This document shows positions 8,434-17,386 of a DNA stretch of 37,500 bases, in pieces. Within the stretch, counting starts at the first letter, position 1. Each line of letters opens with the position of its first letter. The DNA lies in assembly GCA_947857085.1 (NCBI GenBank), contig CANUDF010000009.1, forward strand, positions 1-37,500, in the 5' to 3' direction. This stretch comes from Candidatus Gastranaerophilales bacterium. Lineage in GTDB: Bacteria > Cyanobacteriota > Vampirovibrionia > Gastranaerophilales > Gastranaerophilaceae. Made by a program: the position numbers and the translations under genes. Under the pieces are notes generated by a model that had not been told where the DNA came from, did not search any database, and saw only the letters and a program-made list of their open reading frames with translations.

Positions 8434-8520
8434 TTAATTCTCCCAAATTCCTGTCTCGAGGTTCACATACAAATTAAGCATTCCGGCTGTAACGGCTGCG
8501 GACCAGCGGATGATTTTCAC
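8434..8520 (-). CDS. Possible 28-codon small ORF upstream of nrdD
   Basis: A GTG-initiated frame encodes MKIIRWSAAVTAGMLNLYVN and eight more residues (LETGIWEN), then stops 57 nt before the nrdD start. AAGGAAAGAGAT precedes the GTG and could be a Shine-Dalgarno. The ORF is clearly richer in G and C than its AT-rich flanks, which favours coding over chance. It could be a leader peptide of nrdD, a small membrane-associated protein, or a remnant. I recognise no family. Confidence 0.4.
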   Translation of the reverse strand: MKIIRWSAAVTAGMLNLYVNLETGIWEN

Positions 8521-8614
8521 ATCTCTTTCCTTAAATTGTTATTTTATTATACAACAAAATTTGAAGTAATGGAACCCTGTTTAATAAAAATTAAACCTTT
8601 AGATTGAAAATTTA

Positions 8615-9919
8615 TTAAGCAAGAATCTGTGTCCAATATTCTTCTGGAATACTTTCATTATTGTTATTATAAATTTCAAAGGCATTTCTATGTCTTTTTA
8701 ATGTTTTACTTTCACCAGTCAAATAATCATACTCAGCAAGTCTTCCGGCGGAAGAAATTCTTTCACGGTTTAAACCTTCGTATTTAATACTAAATTTCAT
8801 TCCTCTAATCCAATCTTCTCTATATTCAGACAATGCTTTTTCTTTTTTTCTTAAGGCAGCTTGCAGTTTTTTACTTGAAGGGTCTTTTGCCAACTGATCA
8901 TTTAGTGATGAAACCTCTTTCATGGTGCTTTTTATAGCAGCCTCTACAGGTCTCATGTCTTGCCATATTTCACCTATAGGATAAATATCAATACCGTCAA
9001 GTCTGTCTATTTTATAAGTAAATTTATTTTCTACTGTCTCATAAACTTTAGAAAATTGTTTTTCAATACCTGGATACCTGCTTATACCTTCTATATTAGT
9101 CTTATAAATCATTTTACGTGCAATTTGGGCATCAACACTTCTATCCATACGCCCTTCATAAATTTCTATATTTTCACGTAAATATTTCTCATACTGCTTT
9201 TCTATTTGTAACAAAAGCTGTTTTTTGGATAACTGAGGAGCAGCTGTCTTTAAACCTTTGGCAGAAGTTACAGCTTGAAATTGGTCATTAGATACTATTT
9301 CAATTAATTCTTTAGTCGAATGCTGACCGTCCGCATTTATATTATTTTTAACTACTTTATGCCAGAATTTTTCCATTTGTGATGGTTTAATAATGCGTTT
9401 ATCAAGATATTCATTTTCAATTTTTGCTAAATTATTAAAGTAATCCATAGCAGGCTTATTTTTTTTAGCTTCAAGCAATATATTTTTATTTAAAGTCTTC
9501 AGGGTAGAGTCAATATTTCCATATTTTTTCAGTTCTTGTAACAACTGAGGCAAATCTTTATGAGCAGGATTTTGACTTGACAAGGAGTTTACATAGCTTA
9601 AAAGTCCTTTTAATTTGGCTCTCTCATTTGTAAGTCTTGCAAATCTGTCAAGTTTTAATCTGTTTTGTAAAATTTCCAGCAATGTTTCTCTTTCCAAAGA
9701 ATTTTCAGGCATTTTTACACTTAAATTAACAGACCATATATCTTGAGATAAAAGTATTTTCATTTGATTTTTTAACACGTCAGGTCTGGGGCCTCCCTGA
9801 AATGAAACTTTATCTGCACCATAATTTGTATTTACGGGTGCTCTTAATATTGAATTTTGTTTATGTGATTTTTTTGCATAAAAATTTTGACCATATGCAG
9901 AAATAGAATTTACAAACAT
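8615..9919 (-). CDS. Unknown 434-aa protein with N-terminal SFQG tag
   Basis: I recognise no family. The first 45 residues are polar and basic and include VSFQGG at 38-43, resembling the NFAG tag of the lipoprotein at 1827. The rest is strongly charged and helix-forming, with long Leu/Lys/Glu/Gln-rich stretches (for example residues 45-140 and 330-400, KKLQAALRKKEKALSEYRED). There is no signal peptide or membrane segment. AAAGGG lies 7 nt before the ATG. The gene stands between nrdD and the export operon and appears monocistronic. A cytoplasmic or secreted helical protein are both possible. Confidence 0.6.
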   Translation of the reverse strand: MFVNSISAYGQNFYAKKSHKQNSILRAPVNTNYGADKVSFQGGPRPDVLKNQMKILLSQDIWSVNLSVKMPENSLERETLLEILQNRLKLDRFARLTNERAKLKGLLSYVNSLSSQNPAHKDLPQLLQELKKYGNIDSTLKTLNKNILLEAKKNKPAMDYFNNLAKIENEYLDKRIIKPSQMEKFWHKVVKNNINADGQHSTKELIEIVSNDQFQAVTSAKGLKTAAPQLSKKQLLLQIEKQYEKYLRENIEIYEGRMDRSVDAQIARKMIYKTNIEGISRYPGIEKQFSKVYETVENKFTYKIDRLDGIDIYPIGEIWQDMRPVEAAIKSTMKEVSSLNDQLAKDPSSKKLQAALRKKEKALSEYREDWIRGMKFSIKYEGLNRERISSAGRLAEYDYLTGESKTLKRHRNAFEIYNNNNESIPEEYWTQILA

Positions 9920-9988
9920 ACATTAACCCTTTCTGATTTTCTATTCATTGTATATAGTCATGAACAAAATTTTTTTTGTTATCATTAA

Positions 9989-10018
9989 AAAAAATATTAA
10001 TCTTTCTTAATATTTTTT
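9989..10018 (-). terminator. AT-only hairpin after the export operon
   Basis: AAAAAATATTAA and TTAATATTTTTT can pair around a TCTTTC loop, 10 nt after the stop of the last permease gene. It has no G-C pairs in the stem and is therefore a weak candidate. Confidence 0.45.
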
Positions 10019-10027
10019 ATAGAAGTA

Positions 10028-11140
10028 TTAATCCAAATTCCTTTTAAATGTCCAGCTTGCAAGAGTCAAAGTAACCATAGCAATAAGAATAAGCGGTATC
10101 AAGTTTACAAATACATCTTCAAATCCCATGCCTTTTAAAAAGATTCCCCTTGTTAAGAGCATAAAAAATCTTACCGGATTTAACAATGTAAAATACTGAA
10201 GAAATACCGGCATATCTTCTATTGGAGAGATAAATCCTGAAAGTAAAACAGCCGGCGTTTGAAAAGTTATTACCCCGAGTACAGCCTGCTGCTGAGTTTT
10301 ACAAATAGAAGATATAAATAAGCCGACACCAACAATAGAAAGCAGAGATATAAATATTGCAATTAAGAATAATACAACAGAACCGGCAAACGGTACTTTA
10401 AAAACAGCCACAACAATCAAAGTCATAAGACTTGTTAACACCATAGCAATAAACAATGGCGGAACTGTTTTTCCAACAAGAATTTCAAAAGATGAAAGCG
10501 GGCTAACAATGAGCTGGTCAAATGTTCCGAGTTCACGTTCTCTTGCAATAGAAAGTGCTGTCAGCAGCAGTGTTATAACAAGTGCAAGCATAGAAACAAT
10601 AACCGTCAAAATATACCATCTGTATTCAAGATTAGGATTGAACCAATTTCTTACAACAACGTTAATCTTAGCCCCGTTGCTCGAAGTTATTTCATTATTA
10701 TAATCACCTATAATCTGGGCGGCATATGCTCCTGCAATCGATGCTGAATTTGTCTGCCTCCCGTCAACAGCAACCATTATATCAACAGGTCTTTGAGCCT
10801 TAACCGATGAAGAAAAATCGTTGTCAATATATAAACCGATTTGTACACTCTGCGTATCAAGTTTTTTTTGAAAATCTTTTTCTTCAGTAACGTAATAAAA
10901 TTTACGAAACCTCGGAGAATGTTCAAATCTTGACAGCAACTCTCTTGATTCAACAGAATTGTCCCTGTCAATTACAACCATATCAATATTTTTAACTTCC
11001 ATTGTTATTGCATTTGCGAAAACAAACAACTGTAATAACGGCAGTGCAATAATTACCCCGCGGCTTTTAGGATCTTTCCATATTGTTATAAATTCTTTTT
11101 TAATCAAAGCAAAAATTCTTCTTAAACTTTCCCTTATCAT
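10028..11140 (-). CDS. ABC-2 type permease, second subunit of the export system
   Basis: The 370-aa protein is an ABC2_membrane_3-type permease. It has an N-terminal membrane segment (about residues 22-45), a large extracytoplasmic domain (about 50-175), and a C-terminal block of five hydrophobic segments including VGKTVPPLFIAMVLTSLMTL and LLSGFISPIEDMPVFLQY, a typical sequence around the 'SPIxxMP' region. The ATG overlaps the stop of the upstream permease by 4 nt (ATGA). It is homologous in architecture to the upstream permease (same SP-IxxMP segment), and the pair probably forms a heterodimer like YbhS/YbhR of E. coli. It is the last gene of the operon, followed by a weak terminator. Specific substrate is not known. 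Confidence 0.9.
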   Translation of the reverse strand: MIRESLRRIFALIKKEFITIWKDPKSRGVIIALPLLQLFVFANAITMEVKNIDMVVIDRDNSVESRELLSRFEHSPRFRKFYYVTEEKDFQKKLDTQSVQIGLYIDNDFSSSVKAQRPVDIMVAVDGRQTNSASIAGAYAAQIIGDYNNEITSSNGAKINVVVRNWFNPNLEYRWYILTVIVSMLALVITLLLTALSIARERELGTFDQLIVSPLSSFEILVGKTVPPLFIAMVLTSLMTLIVVAVFKVPFAGSVVLFLIAIFISLLSIVGVGLFISSICKTQQQAVLGVITFQTPAVLLSGFISPIEDMPVFLQYFTLLNPVRFFMLLTRGIFLKGMGFEDVFVNLIPLILIAMVTLTLASWTFKRNLD

Positions 11141-12246
11141 TTCACAAGCCTCATATCAGTTTTTTTATAGACAGCAGCAAAAAGAATTAAGCCAAGAACT
11201 GTCAAAAATACAGAATTTATAATAACAATTTCCCAGACAGTACCAGCCATAAATTCGCTTTCAATAAATGTTATAAAGTACCTCGGCGGCAATATCCTAG
11301 TAAGCCACTGGAAAAATACCGGCATTGAATTAATAGGAAACATAAGCCCTGACAACAGCAATGCTGGCAAAAATGCAATTCCTAAAGAAACCTGACTTGC
11401 CAAGAACTGATTTTTCAATATAGAAGAAATTAAAAGACCGATTCCCAATGATGTAAAAAGAAATAATCCGCTTACAGTAAAAAGCATCAATATACTTCCC
11501 CGAAAAGGTACCTTAAAGACAACAACACACATAAAAACATTAAACGCCATTGAAAGCATTCCCAGAACAAAATACGGAATGTATTTACCGAGCACGATAT
11601 CAATCTTTCTTACAGAAGTACTTAAAATTGCTTCCATCGTACCGCGTTCCCATTCTCTGGCAACAACAAGAGCTGTCAGCAAAATACCGATAAGAGTCAT
11701 TGTGATAGCAATTGAGCCTGGTAAGATAAAATAATGACTGTTTAAATCCTGATTATACCATACGCGCATAACAGGATTAATAATTTGTTTTTTTGCAAGT
11801 CCGCCGTATTTACCGGTCATCAGCCACTGATTTACAATCTGCATTGAATAATTTTGAACGTAGTTTGCCGTATTTACTTCAGAACCATCAGTAATAATAA
11901 GGATTTCGCCTGTCTGACCGCGAGAGATCTTTGTCGAAAAATCATTAGGAATTATTACTGCCCCTTTAAGCCTTGATCGTATAATTGCTTCTGCAAGCTC
12001 ATCTTCATTATCATATACAATAGAATTTACATATTTACTGTGTCCGAAAGATTTGACAAGTGTTGTAACCTCAGGGTTAGCATCATCATTTTTAATCCCC
12101 ATTGTTACTTTTACAGTATCTAGGTTTATGCCGTACATGTAGATAAGAATAGATATTAAAGGCAGAATAAATGCAATTATTATACTGCTCGGGTCTCTTG
12201 TAATCTGAAAAAATTCTTTTTTAATCAAGGCTCTTAAAATTTTCAT
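11137..12246 (-). CDS. ABC-2 type permease, first subunit of the export system
   Basis: This 369-aa protein has the same design as its neighbour: an N-terminal transmembrane helix (IIIAFILPLISILIYMYG, about 22-40), a periplasmic domain (about 45-170), then five hydrophobic segments with VVAREWERGTMEAILSTSVRK, the cytoplasmic coupling region, and LLSGLMFPINSMPVFFQWLT. It overlaps the ATPase gene and the following permease by 4 nt each, so translation is coupled across the three genes. By analogy to YbhS/YbhR or YhhJ, the two permeases would pair to export a drug-like or lipid-like substrate. The substrate cannot be read from the sequence. Confidence 0.9.
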   Translation of the reverse strand: MKILRALIKKEFFQITRDPSSIIIAFILPLISILIYMYGINLDTVKVTMGIKNDDANPEVTTLVKSFGHSKYVNSIVYDNEDELAEAIIRSRLKGAVIIPNDFSTKISRGQTGEILIITDGSEVNTANYVQNYSMQIVNQWLMTGKYGGLAKKQIINPVMRVWYNQDLNSHYFILPGSIAITMTLIGILLTALVVAREWERGTMEAILSTSVRKIDIVLGKYIPYFVLGMLSMAFNVFMCVVVFKVPFRGSILMLFTVSGLFLFTSLGIGLLISSILKNQFLASQVSLGIAFLPALLLSGLMFPINSMPVFFQWLTRILPPRYFITFIESEFMAGTVWEIVIINSVFLTVLGLILFAAVYKKTDMRLVK

Positions 12247-13727
12247 TCCTTTTCTGACTCCTTAATTAAAGTAATAAAAGTATCTTCCATATTATCGGCA
12301 TTTGCTTTTTGCTTAAGTTCATCCGGTGTCCCTACTGCAATTGTTTCACCTTTATAAAAGAGGCTTATTCTGTCACAATATTCAGCTTCATCCATAAAGT
12401 GAGTTGTAACAAGAATAGTAACGCCTTTTTTTGCAAGAGATATAATATGGTTCCAGAAGTCACGGCGTGTTATGACATCAACACCTGATGTAGGTTCATC
12501 AAGAAACAAAATAGGCGGATTATGAATTAAAGCGCATGCCATTGAAAGCCTTTGTTTGAACCCTAGAGACAGGTCTTCCGACTTTTGCTCCTGAATATCT
12601 TCAAAACCGAAAACATGAATAATCTCATCAACACGTTTTTTTCTATCAGAAAAATTAATACCATATGCAGCAGCAAAAAATTCCAAATTCTGTCTTACCG
12701 TTAAACTTCCATAAAGCGAGAATTTTTGTGCCATATAACCAAGATTTGAACGTGCTTTCTCAGGATTTTCAAGAATATCAATCCCCATAATTTTTGCAGT
12801 GCCGTCTGTTGGGCTTGTAAGCCCGCACATCATTTTAAATGATGTAGATTTTCCTGCTCCGTTCGGACCCAAAAGTCCAAAAATTTCACCACGGTTTATA
12901 CAAAAAGAGTTATTTCTTACAGCATAAAAATTACCGTATTTTTTTTCCAAATTAACAGCCTCAACAGTGCAATTTAAATCAGAACTAATAGGTTTATAAT
13001 TTTCTGCAATCAAAGAGTCTTCTTTTTTATAGCCGCCCATAAGCTCAATAACTTTTTCTTCAAACCCTTTAGAAGTTGATGATAAATCATGCGGCCTGCC
13101 ATTATAAATAACTTTACCTTTATCAAGAACTACAGCAGTATCAAAACTGTGTGCTTCATCAAGATAAGCTGTAGACCAGAGCACTGTTGTCTCAGGATTA
13201 ATTAAATCTCTCACCATTTTCATTAAATCTTTTCGTGATATGGGGTCAACACCAACTGACGGTTCATCAAGAACAAGAAAATCAGGAGTTCCAAGAAGTG
13301 CACACGCCAATCCTAATTTTTGTTTCATACCGCCTGATAATGCACCCGCAAGCCTGTCCTGAAACTGTTTTAAGTTCGTAAATTCAAGCATTTTATCAAA
13401 TTCATAAGGCTGATTTTTTAAATCAGCATACAGCCACAAATTTTCTATAACCGTTAAATCTTCATACAGTCCGAATTTTTGAGGCATATAGCCGATTTTT
13501 GGTGTAAGTTCGGATTTTTGTGTAAACGGATTTAAATCAAGTGTTTTAACCTCACCGCTGTCAGGAAGAAGAAGCCCTATAATTAAACGTATTAGTGTCG
13601 TTTTACCAGCACCGTCAGCCCCGATAAGACCCGTAATTTTGCCCTTTTCAATATCAAGAGAAAGATTATCAATAGCGGTTGTTTCCGAAAAGGTCTTTAT
13701 TAAGTTTCTAATTTCTACAGTTATCAT
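12243..13727 (-). CDS. ABC transporter ATPase with two fused nucleotide-binding domains
   Basis: The 494-aa protein carries two ABC domains, as in YbhF of E. coli. Domain 1 has Walker A GADGAGKT at 37-44, signature LSGGM and Walker B FLVLDEPSVGVD. Domain 2 has Walker A GPNGAGKS, a signature LSLGF, which differs from the usual LSGGQ, and Walker B ILFLDEPTSGVD. Both have the H-loop (WSTAYLDEAH; TTHFMDEAE), though domain 1 has Tyr where the H-loop His is usual, so one ATP site may be degenerate. The start is placed at ATG 13727; an in-frame TTG at 13745 is also possible. The gene overlaps the adaptor gene by 20 nt. It energises the two downstream permeases. Confidence 0.95.
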   Translation of the reverse strand: MITVEIRNLIKTFSETTAIDNLSLDIEKGKITGLIGADGAGKTTLIRLIIGLLLPDSGEVKTLDLNPFTQKSELTPKIGYMPQKFGLYEDLTVIENLWLYADLKNQPYEFDKMLEFTNLKQFQDRLAGALSGGMKQKLGLACALLGTPDFLVLDEPSVGVDPISRKDLMKMVRDLINPETTVLWSTAYLDEAHSFDTAVVLDKGKVIYNGRPHDLSSTSKGFEEKVIELMGGYKKEDSLIAENYKPISSDLNCTVEAVNLEKKYGNFYAVRNNSFCINRGEIFGLLGPNGAGKSTSFKMMCGLTSPTDGTAKIMGIDILENPEKARSNLGYMAQKFSLYGSLTVRQNLEFFAAAYGINFSDRKKRVDEIIHVFGFEDIQEQKSEDLSLGFKQRLSMACALIHNPPILFLDEPTSGVDVITRRDFWNHIISLAKKGVTILVTTHFMDEAEYCDRISLFYKGETIAVGTPDELKQKANADNMEDTFITLIKESEKE

Positions 13728-14577
13728 CTTGTTTTGTTCCCGCAAGATTAATCTTTATAGTAGTCGGCATGCCCTGACGTAAATATTCATCTATATCATC
13801 TATATAAACACGAATACGGTATACCAGACTTGTTCTTAAATCAGTTGATTGAACCGTTTTTGGAGTAAATTCAGCAACCGGAGAAATATAACCAATATAG
13901 CCTTTATATTTTCTTTTTTCACCTGTTTGAGGATTGGTTGTATCAGTGTAAACATTTACTTCCATACCGTATTTTATATTTCCTAAATCAGTCTCATTAA
14001 CATAAGCTCTAATCCACACCGGTTTTGTTTTAGAAATAGAGTAAACAATCTGGCCTTTATTAACAGTAGCACCTGGTTCCTGCACTCTAACCATGATTGT
14101 TCCCTCATCAGGAGCGTAAATCTTTGTGTAATCCAATTGATTCTGCGCAAAATTTTTCGCCGCAACAGCAGCTTCGTAATCTGCTTTTGTTTTGTTCTTA
14201 TTATTTAAAAGGGTGTCACATTCTTGTTTTGAAACAATATCATCAACACAAAGAGGAGCCTGACGTTCGTATTTGGAGAGTGTATCCTGACTAAGTGCGA
14301 GTGTTCTAGAAACTTCAGCTGATGCTTTTTCAAGATTAGATTCATAATCTCTATCGTCAAGTATGGCAACCAGCTCGCCTTTTTTTACACTATCGCCTTC
14401 TTCTTTGTACATTTCTTCTATTTGACCAGAAACCTGAAAGCTTAAATCTACCTGACGTATCTCTATATTCCCATACAGAGTCAACTCATTCGGATTTTTC
14501 TTTTCACGGGTTAGCAAGTACACTCCCGTTGTAATTAATATTAGAATAAGTACAATAATTAAAACTTTTTTTATCAT
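13708..14577 (-). CDS. Membrane fusion (HlyD-like) adaptor protein
   Basis: The 289-aa protein has a single N-terminal membrane segment (about residues 4-23), then a biotinyl-lipoyl half (LTLYGNIEIRQVDLSFQVSG and VKKGELVAILDD, about 32-72), a short helical hairpin (about 75-140), the second lipoyl half (YAPDEGTIMVRVQEPGATVNKGQ), and a beta-barrel domain. It links the inner-membrane permeases to an outer-membrane channel, as YbhG does. The start overlaps the TolC-like stop by 4 nt (ATGA). The hairpin contains two Cys (around residue 108 and 119) that could form a disulphide; this is an inference. Confidence 0.93.
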   Translation of the reverse strand: MIKKVLIIVLILILITTGVYLLTREKKNPNELTLYGNIEIRQVDLSFQVSGQIEEMYKEEGDSVKKGELVAILDDRDYESNLEKASAEVSRTLALSQDTLSKYERQAPLCVDDIVSKQECDTLLNNKNKTKADYEAAVAAKNFAQNQLDYTKIYAPDEGTIMVRVQEPGATVNKGQIVYSISKTKPVWIRAYVNETDLGNIKYGMEVNVYTDTTNPQTGEKRKYKGYIGYISPVAEFTPKTVQSTDLRTSLVYRIRVYIDDIDEYLRQGMPTTIKINLAGTKQDDNCRN

Positions 14578-15890
14578 ATTCTGCCTCCGACAGCTTTATA
14601 AAGTGTAAAATAATTTACAAGCCGCTGAGTTTTTGTCTGGACAGCTTCTTTTTCTGTCAAAATAAGTTTTGAACGGCTGTTCAGGTATTCCGGATATGAA
14701 ATTACACCGCGGCTTAATTTTTTTTGATCATCAGTATAATTTCCGATTTCATAATTAAGTTTAGACTTTGTATTATTTTCAATCTCAGTATCGTGTTTTA
14801 TAAAACATAATGCTGTGTTAACTTCTTTTACAGCTTCAAGATCAGTTTGTTTATAATCTTCAAAAAGTTCTTCATATTTGGCCTTTTGAAGACGAAGAGC
14901 AGCAAGCTTTCTTCCACCCGCAAAAATATCCTGGCTTGCACCGGCTAAAATTGCAGCCAGAGAGGACTGCCATGAAAAAAATGTTCCTGGTGCTATAGTA
15001 TTAAAAATCCAAACACCTGTAATATTAAATGACGGTAAAAATTCTTTCCTTGCAACCCTGACATCAATTTTGGCTTTTTCAAGTTTAGTCTCAGCGGCCA
15101 TAACGTCCGGTCTTGAGAAGATCACATCAGAAGAAACTGTATCCGGAATTTTCCCTGCGTATTCAAAATCAGACAGCTTCCCGCGTTGAATATCATTTAT
15201 GCATTCAGGAGAAATCCCTGTAAGAACAGCGAGTTCCATCAAAATAACATCACGTTCTTTTTTGTAGTTTTCCAAATCATTTTTTGCCGTCTCAAGATTT
15301 TTTAAAGAATTATTTAACTGATTGGAATTTATAACTCCTCTGTCGTATTTTTTCTTATCAAAATTCACCAGTTTTTCTGATATAGATACAAGTTCTTCCT
15401 GTTTTTGAATTAGGGAATCGTATTGAAGAATATTTGTATATACCGCTGCAACATCGCTTAAAAGAGAAATATAAACAGCCTTTTCTTCATACTGGCTTGC
15501 CTTATATGCCTTATTGGCACTGCGTGTTTTATCACGATTTTTTAATAAGAAATCAGCTTCATAATTCGCCATAAACGGCAGAACAAATGCATTTTGTTTC
15601 AACTGAAAATTGTCGAGTTTCGGAACATGAACACCCAGATAGTTTGCACTCACGCTGAATGACGGAAGCTCCTTACCCAGTGAATACTTCGCCTGCTGAC
15701 GGTATTGCTCGACAACATGACCTGCTTTTTTCAAATCATGATTATTTTCCAAAGCCAGATTTATATAGTAAATCAGGCAATTATCATTAAAACCCGCAAA
15801 AAAAGAAGTATTTAAATCTTCTTTGTTAACGGCAAAAGCAATTTGGGCAAATAATAAATATATAAAAACAATTAAAATTCTTTTAATCAA
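14574..15890 (-). CDS. Outer-membrane efflux protein (TolC family)
   Basis: The 438-aa protein has a signal peptide (MIKRILIVFIYLLFAQIAFA, 1-20) and two repeated coiled-coil halves of the OEP/TolC family: residues about 40-235 and 250-435. Typical marks are NNHDLKKAGHVVEQYRQQ, YEADFLLKNRDKTRSA, SRPDVMAAETKLEKAKIDVRVARKEFLPSFNITG and the YPEYLNSRSKL repeat. Placing a TolC-like gene in the operon makes the exporter self-contained and indicates an outer membrane. It overlaps the TetR gene's stop by 8 nt. Unlike E. coli YbhGFSR, which borrows a shared TolC, here the channel is encoded in cis. Confidence 0.93.
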   Translation of the reverse strand: MIKRILIVFIYLLFAQIAFAVNKEDLNTSFFAGFNDNCLIYYINLALENNHDLKKAGHVVEQYRQQAKYSLGKELPSFSVSANYLGVHVPKLDNFQLKQNAFVLPFMANYEADFLLKNRDKTRSANKAYKASQYEEKAVYISLLSDVAAVYTNILQYDSLIQKQEELVSISEKLVNFDKKKYDRGVINSNQLNNSLKNLETAKNDLENYKKERDVILMELAVLTGISPECINDIQRGKLSDFEYAGKIPDTVSSDVIFSRPDVMAAETKLEKAKIDVRVARKEFLPSFNITGVWIFNTIAPGTFFSWQSSLAAILAGASQDIFAGGRKLAALRLQKAKYEELFEDYKQTDLEAVKEVNTALCFIKHDTEIENNTKSKLNYEIGNYTDDQKKLSRGVISYPEYLNSRSKLILTEKEAVQTKTQRLVNYFTLYKAVGGRI

Positions 15891-16509
15891 TATTTGCCTC
15901 CCTTAATATTGCTTTAGCATAAAATTTTACATTTTCCTTTATAATTTTAATATCTTCTTGAGTAAAATCCTCTTGCCCGAGTAACCTAAGCGAAAATGCA
16001 GGCAGAATTCTCGGCGAGTTAACCTGAGAGATAATAAATAATGTTTTAAAGATAACGCTCCTGTCAGTTTCGTCTTTCTCAAGAATAGCAGCAATAAGTT
16101 TTCTGAAATAATTAATTGCCGGAGCATTAACAATAAAATTATCCTTTTGCTGCTCTTTTAAAAGTATAACTATTAAATCTTTGGAAATATTAGAATAGAA
16201 AAAGTCAACAAATTTATCCAGAATAAGCATCAATAGCTCTATTTTTTCCGAACGATTATATTCCGATAACGGCTTGCTTAAATTAATAAAACCTGATGCA
16301 TACTCGGTCTGCTTTTCTATTAAGTCATCAAGAATACCCTGATAAAGCTCTTTTTTTCCACCGAAATAATATGAAATCATGCAGATATTAACACCTGCTT
16401 CTTTGCATATTTCACGAATGCTTACACCATCAAATCCCTTTTGTGCAAAAAGTTTGGTTGCAGCTTTTAATATCTTTTCCCTTGAATTTTCCTGCCTGTT
16501 CTTTTCCAT
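15883..16509 (-). CDS. TetR-family repressor of the export operon (CecR-like)
   Basis: The 208-aa protein has a TetR N-terminal DNA-binding domain: REKILKAATKLFAQKGFDGVSI, then the HTH at about residues 29-49 (REICKEAGVNICMISYYFGGKKELY). The C-terminal ligand domain resembles the CecR/DUF1956 group by length and layout, not by a motif I can prove. The frame is open to 16545, but the promoter -35/-10 lies inside that extension, so the start must be ATG 16509, 7 nt from the -10. The mRNA is therefore predicted to be leaderless. It heads the operon and probably represses it through the operator at 16521-16540, being released by a transported compound. Confidence 0.9.
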   Translation of the reverse strand: MEKNRQENSREKILKAATKLFAQKGFDGVSIREICKEAGVNICMISYYFGGKKELYQGILDDLIEKQTEYASGFINLSKPLSEYNRSEKIELLMLILDKFVDFFYSNISKDLIVILLKEQQKDNFIVNAPAINYFRKLIAAILEKDETDRSVIFKTLFIISQVNSPRILPAFSLRLLGQEDFTQEDIKIIKENVKFYAKAILREANID

Positions 16510-16516
16510 ATTTAAC

Positions 16517-16545
16517 ATTATAAAACAAACGTTTGATTTAGTCAA
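16517..16545 (-). promoter_or_regulatory. Promoter and TetR operator of the export operon
   Basis: On the minus strand TTGACT (16540-16545) and TATAAT (16517-16522) are spaced by exactly 17 nt. The spacer is filled by the palindrome CAAACGTTTG with flanking A/T pairs (16521-16540), a typical TetR-family operator position. The -10 ends 7 nt before the tetR ATG. Binding there would block RNA polymerase, giving autorepression of the whole operon. Confidence 0.8.
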
Positions 16546-16572
16546 GCCTAAAAAAATTTGACCATTAGAGCT

Positions 16573-17289
16573 TTATAATTTTACCACAGCACTGTGCCTG
16601 CTGGTTGTAGCGTTTTCTTTTCTGTATGAGAAAAACATATTATTGTCACAGCACGTACAATAAGGACAAATATCAATTTCTTTAACACCGATTTCATATA
16701 ACTGACGGGCATTTATTGATTTTAAATCAACAAATTTTTCATCATTTTTTATTTTATAAAGGTTATCAAAGATTTTTACCGTAGATTTTAATTGATTAAA
16801 AACATCTTCTCCGACATTATAACAGCACATAGAAATCGCGGGACCGATAACCGCGATAATATCTTCGGGGTTAGAATTCATGGCTTCAACGGTTTTGGGT
16901 GCAATTTTTTGCGCGGTTCCTCTCCAGCCTGCATGGGAAACAGCTGCGATATGCTGTTTTTTATCATAAAGAATTACTGGCGTGCAGTCTGCAAAGTTCA
17001 AAAACACAGCCTGTTTATTATTATTAAGAATTAAGGCGTCTGTATCAGGGTAATCTGTTTTTCCTATTTGTACATAACTTACATTTGCGCTGTGGGTCTG
17101 AACAGGCGAAATAAGCTCCCGTACACCCAGATATTCACAAATAAGTTTTTTGTTATCGCTTACAGCCTGTTCCTTTTCAGGTTCCTGTGATGTTATAACT
17201 GTTTCACGCGTAGTAAAAAAAGCGTTTATATCAGCCAGAAAATCCGACCTTAAAATATGTTTTCTGTTAATCTCATCAAAATAAAACAT
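16573..17289 (-). CDS. pgeF: PgeF/YfiH family protein (peptidoglycan editing factor / purine nucleoside phosphorylase-like)
   Basis: The 238-aa protein belongs to the Cu-oxidase_4 (DUF152) family, reported both as purine-nucleoside-cleaving enzymes and as PgeF, which corrects L-Ser mis-incorporated in peptidoglycan. The family marks are VQTHSANV, DALILNN, ADCTPVILYD and SHAGWRGTAQKIA, whose Cys and His residues build the metal/active site, plus GPAISMCCYNVGEDVF and CTCCDNNMFFSYRKENATTSRH near the end. The start at 17289 is preferred over 17307 because TATATT ends 6 nt before it, suggesting a leaderless transcript; the -35 is weak. It stands alone between the tetR promoter and the divergent aquaporin promoter. 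Confidence 0.9.
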   Translation of the reverse strand: MFYFDEINRKHILRSDFLADINAFFTTRETVITSQEPEKEQAVSDNKKLICEYLGVRELISPVQTHSANVSYVQIGKTDYPDTDALILNNNKQAVFLNFADCTPVILYDKKQHIAAVSHAGWRGTAQKIAPKTVEAMNSNPEDIIAVIGPAISMCCYNVGEDVFNQLKSTVKIFDNLYKIKNDEKFVDLKSINARQLYEIGVKEIDICPYCTCCDNNMFFSYRKENATTSRHSAVVKL

Positions 17290-17327
17290 ATAAATAATAT
17301 ACAACAAAAAATTATATACATTACGAA

Positions 17328-17356
17328 TTGACTAATATAAAAAACGATTTTAAGAT
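17328..17356 (+). promoter_or_regulatory. Aquaporin gene promoter
   Basis: TTGACT and TAAGAT are spaced by 17 nt and lie about 30 nt before the ATG; AAAGGAGAG provides the Shine-Dalgarno. The divergent pgeF promoter lies next to it. Confidence 0.6.
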
Positions 17357-17386
17357 GAATTCGTCGTATAAAATAAAGGAGAGAAT

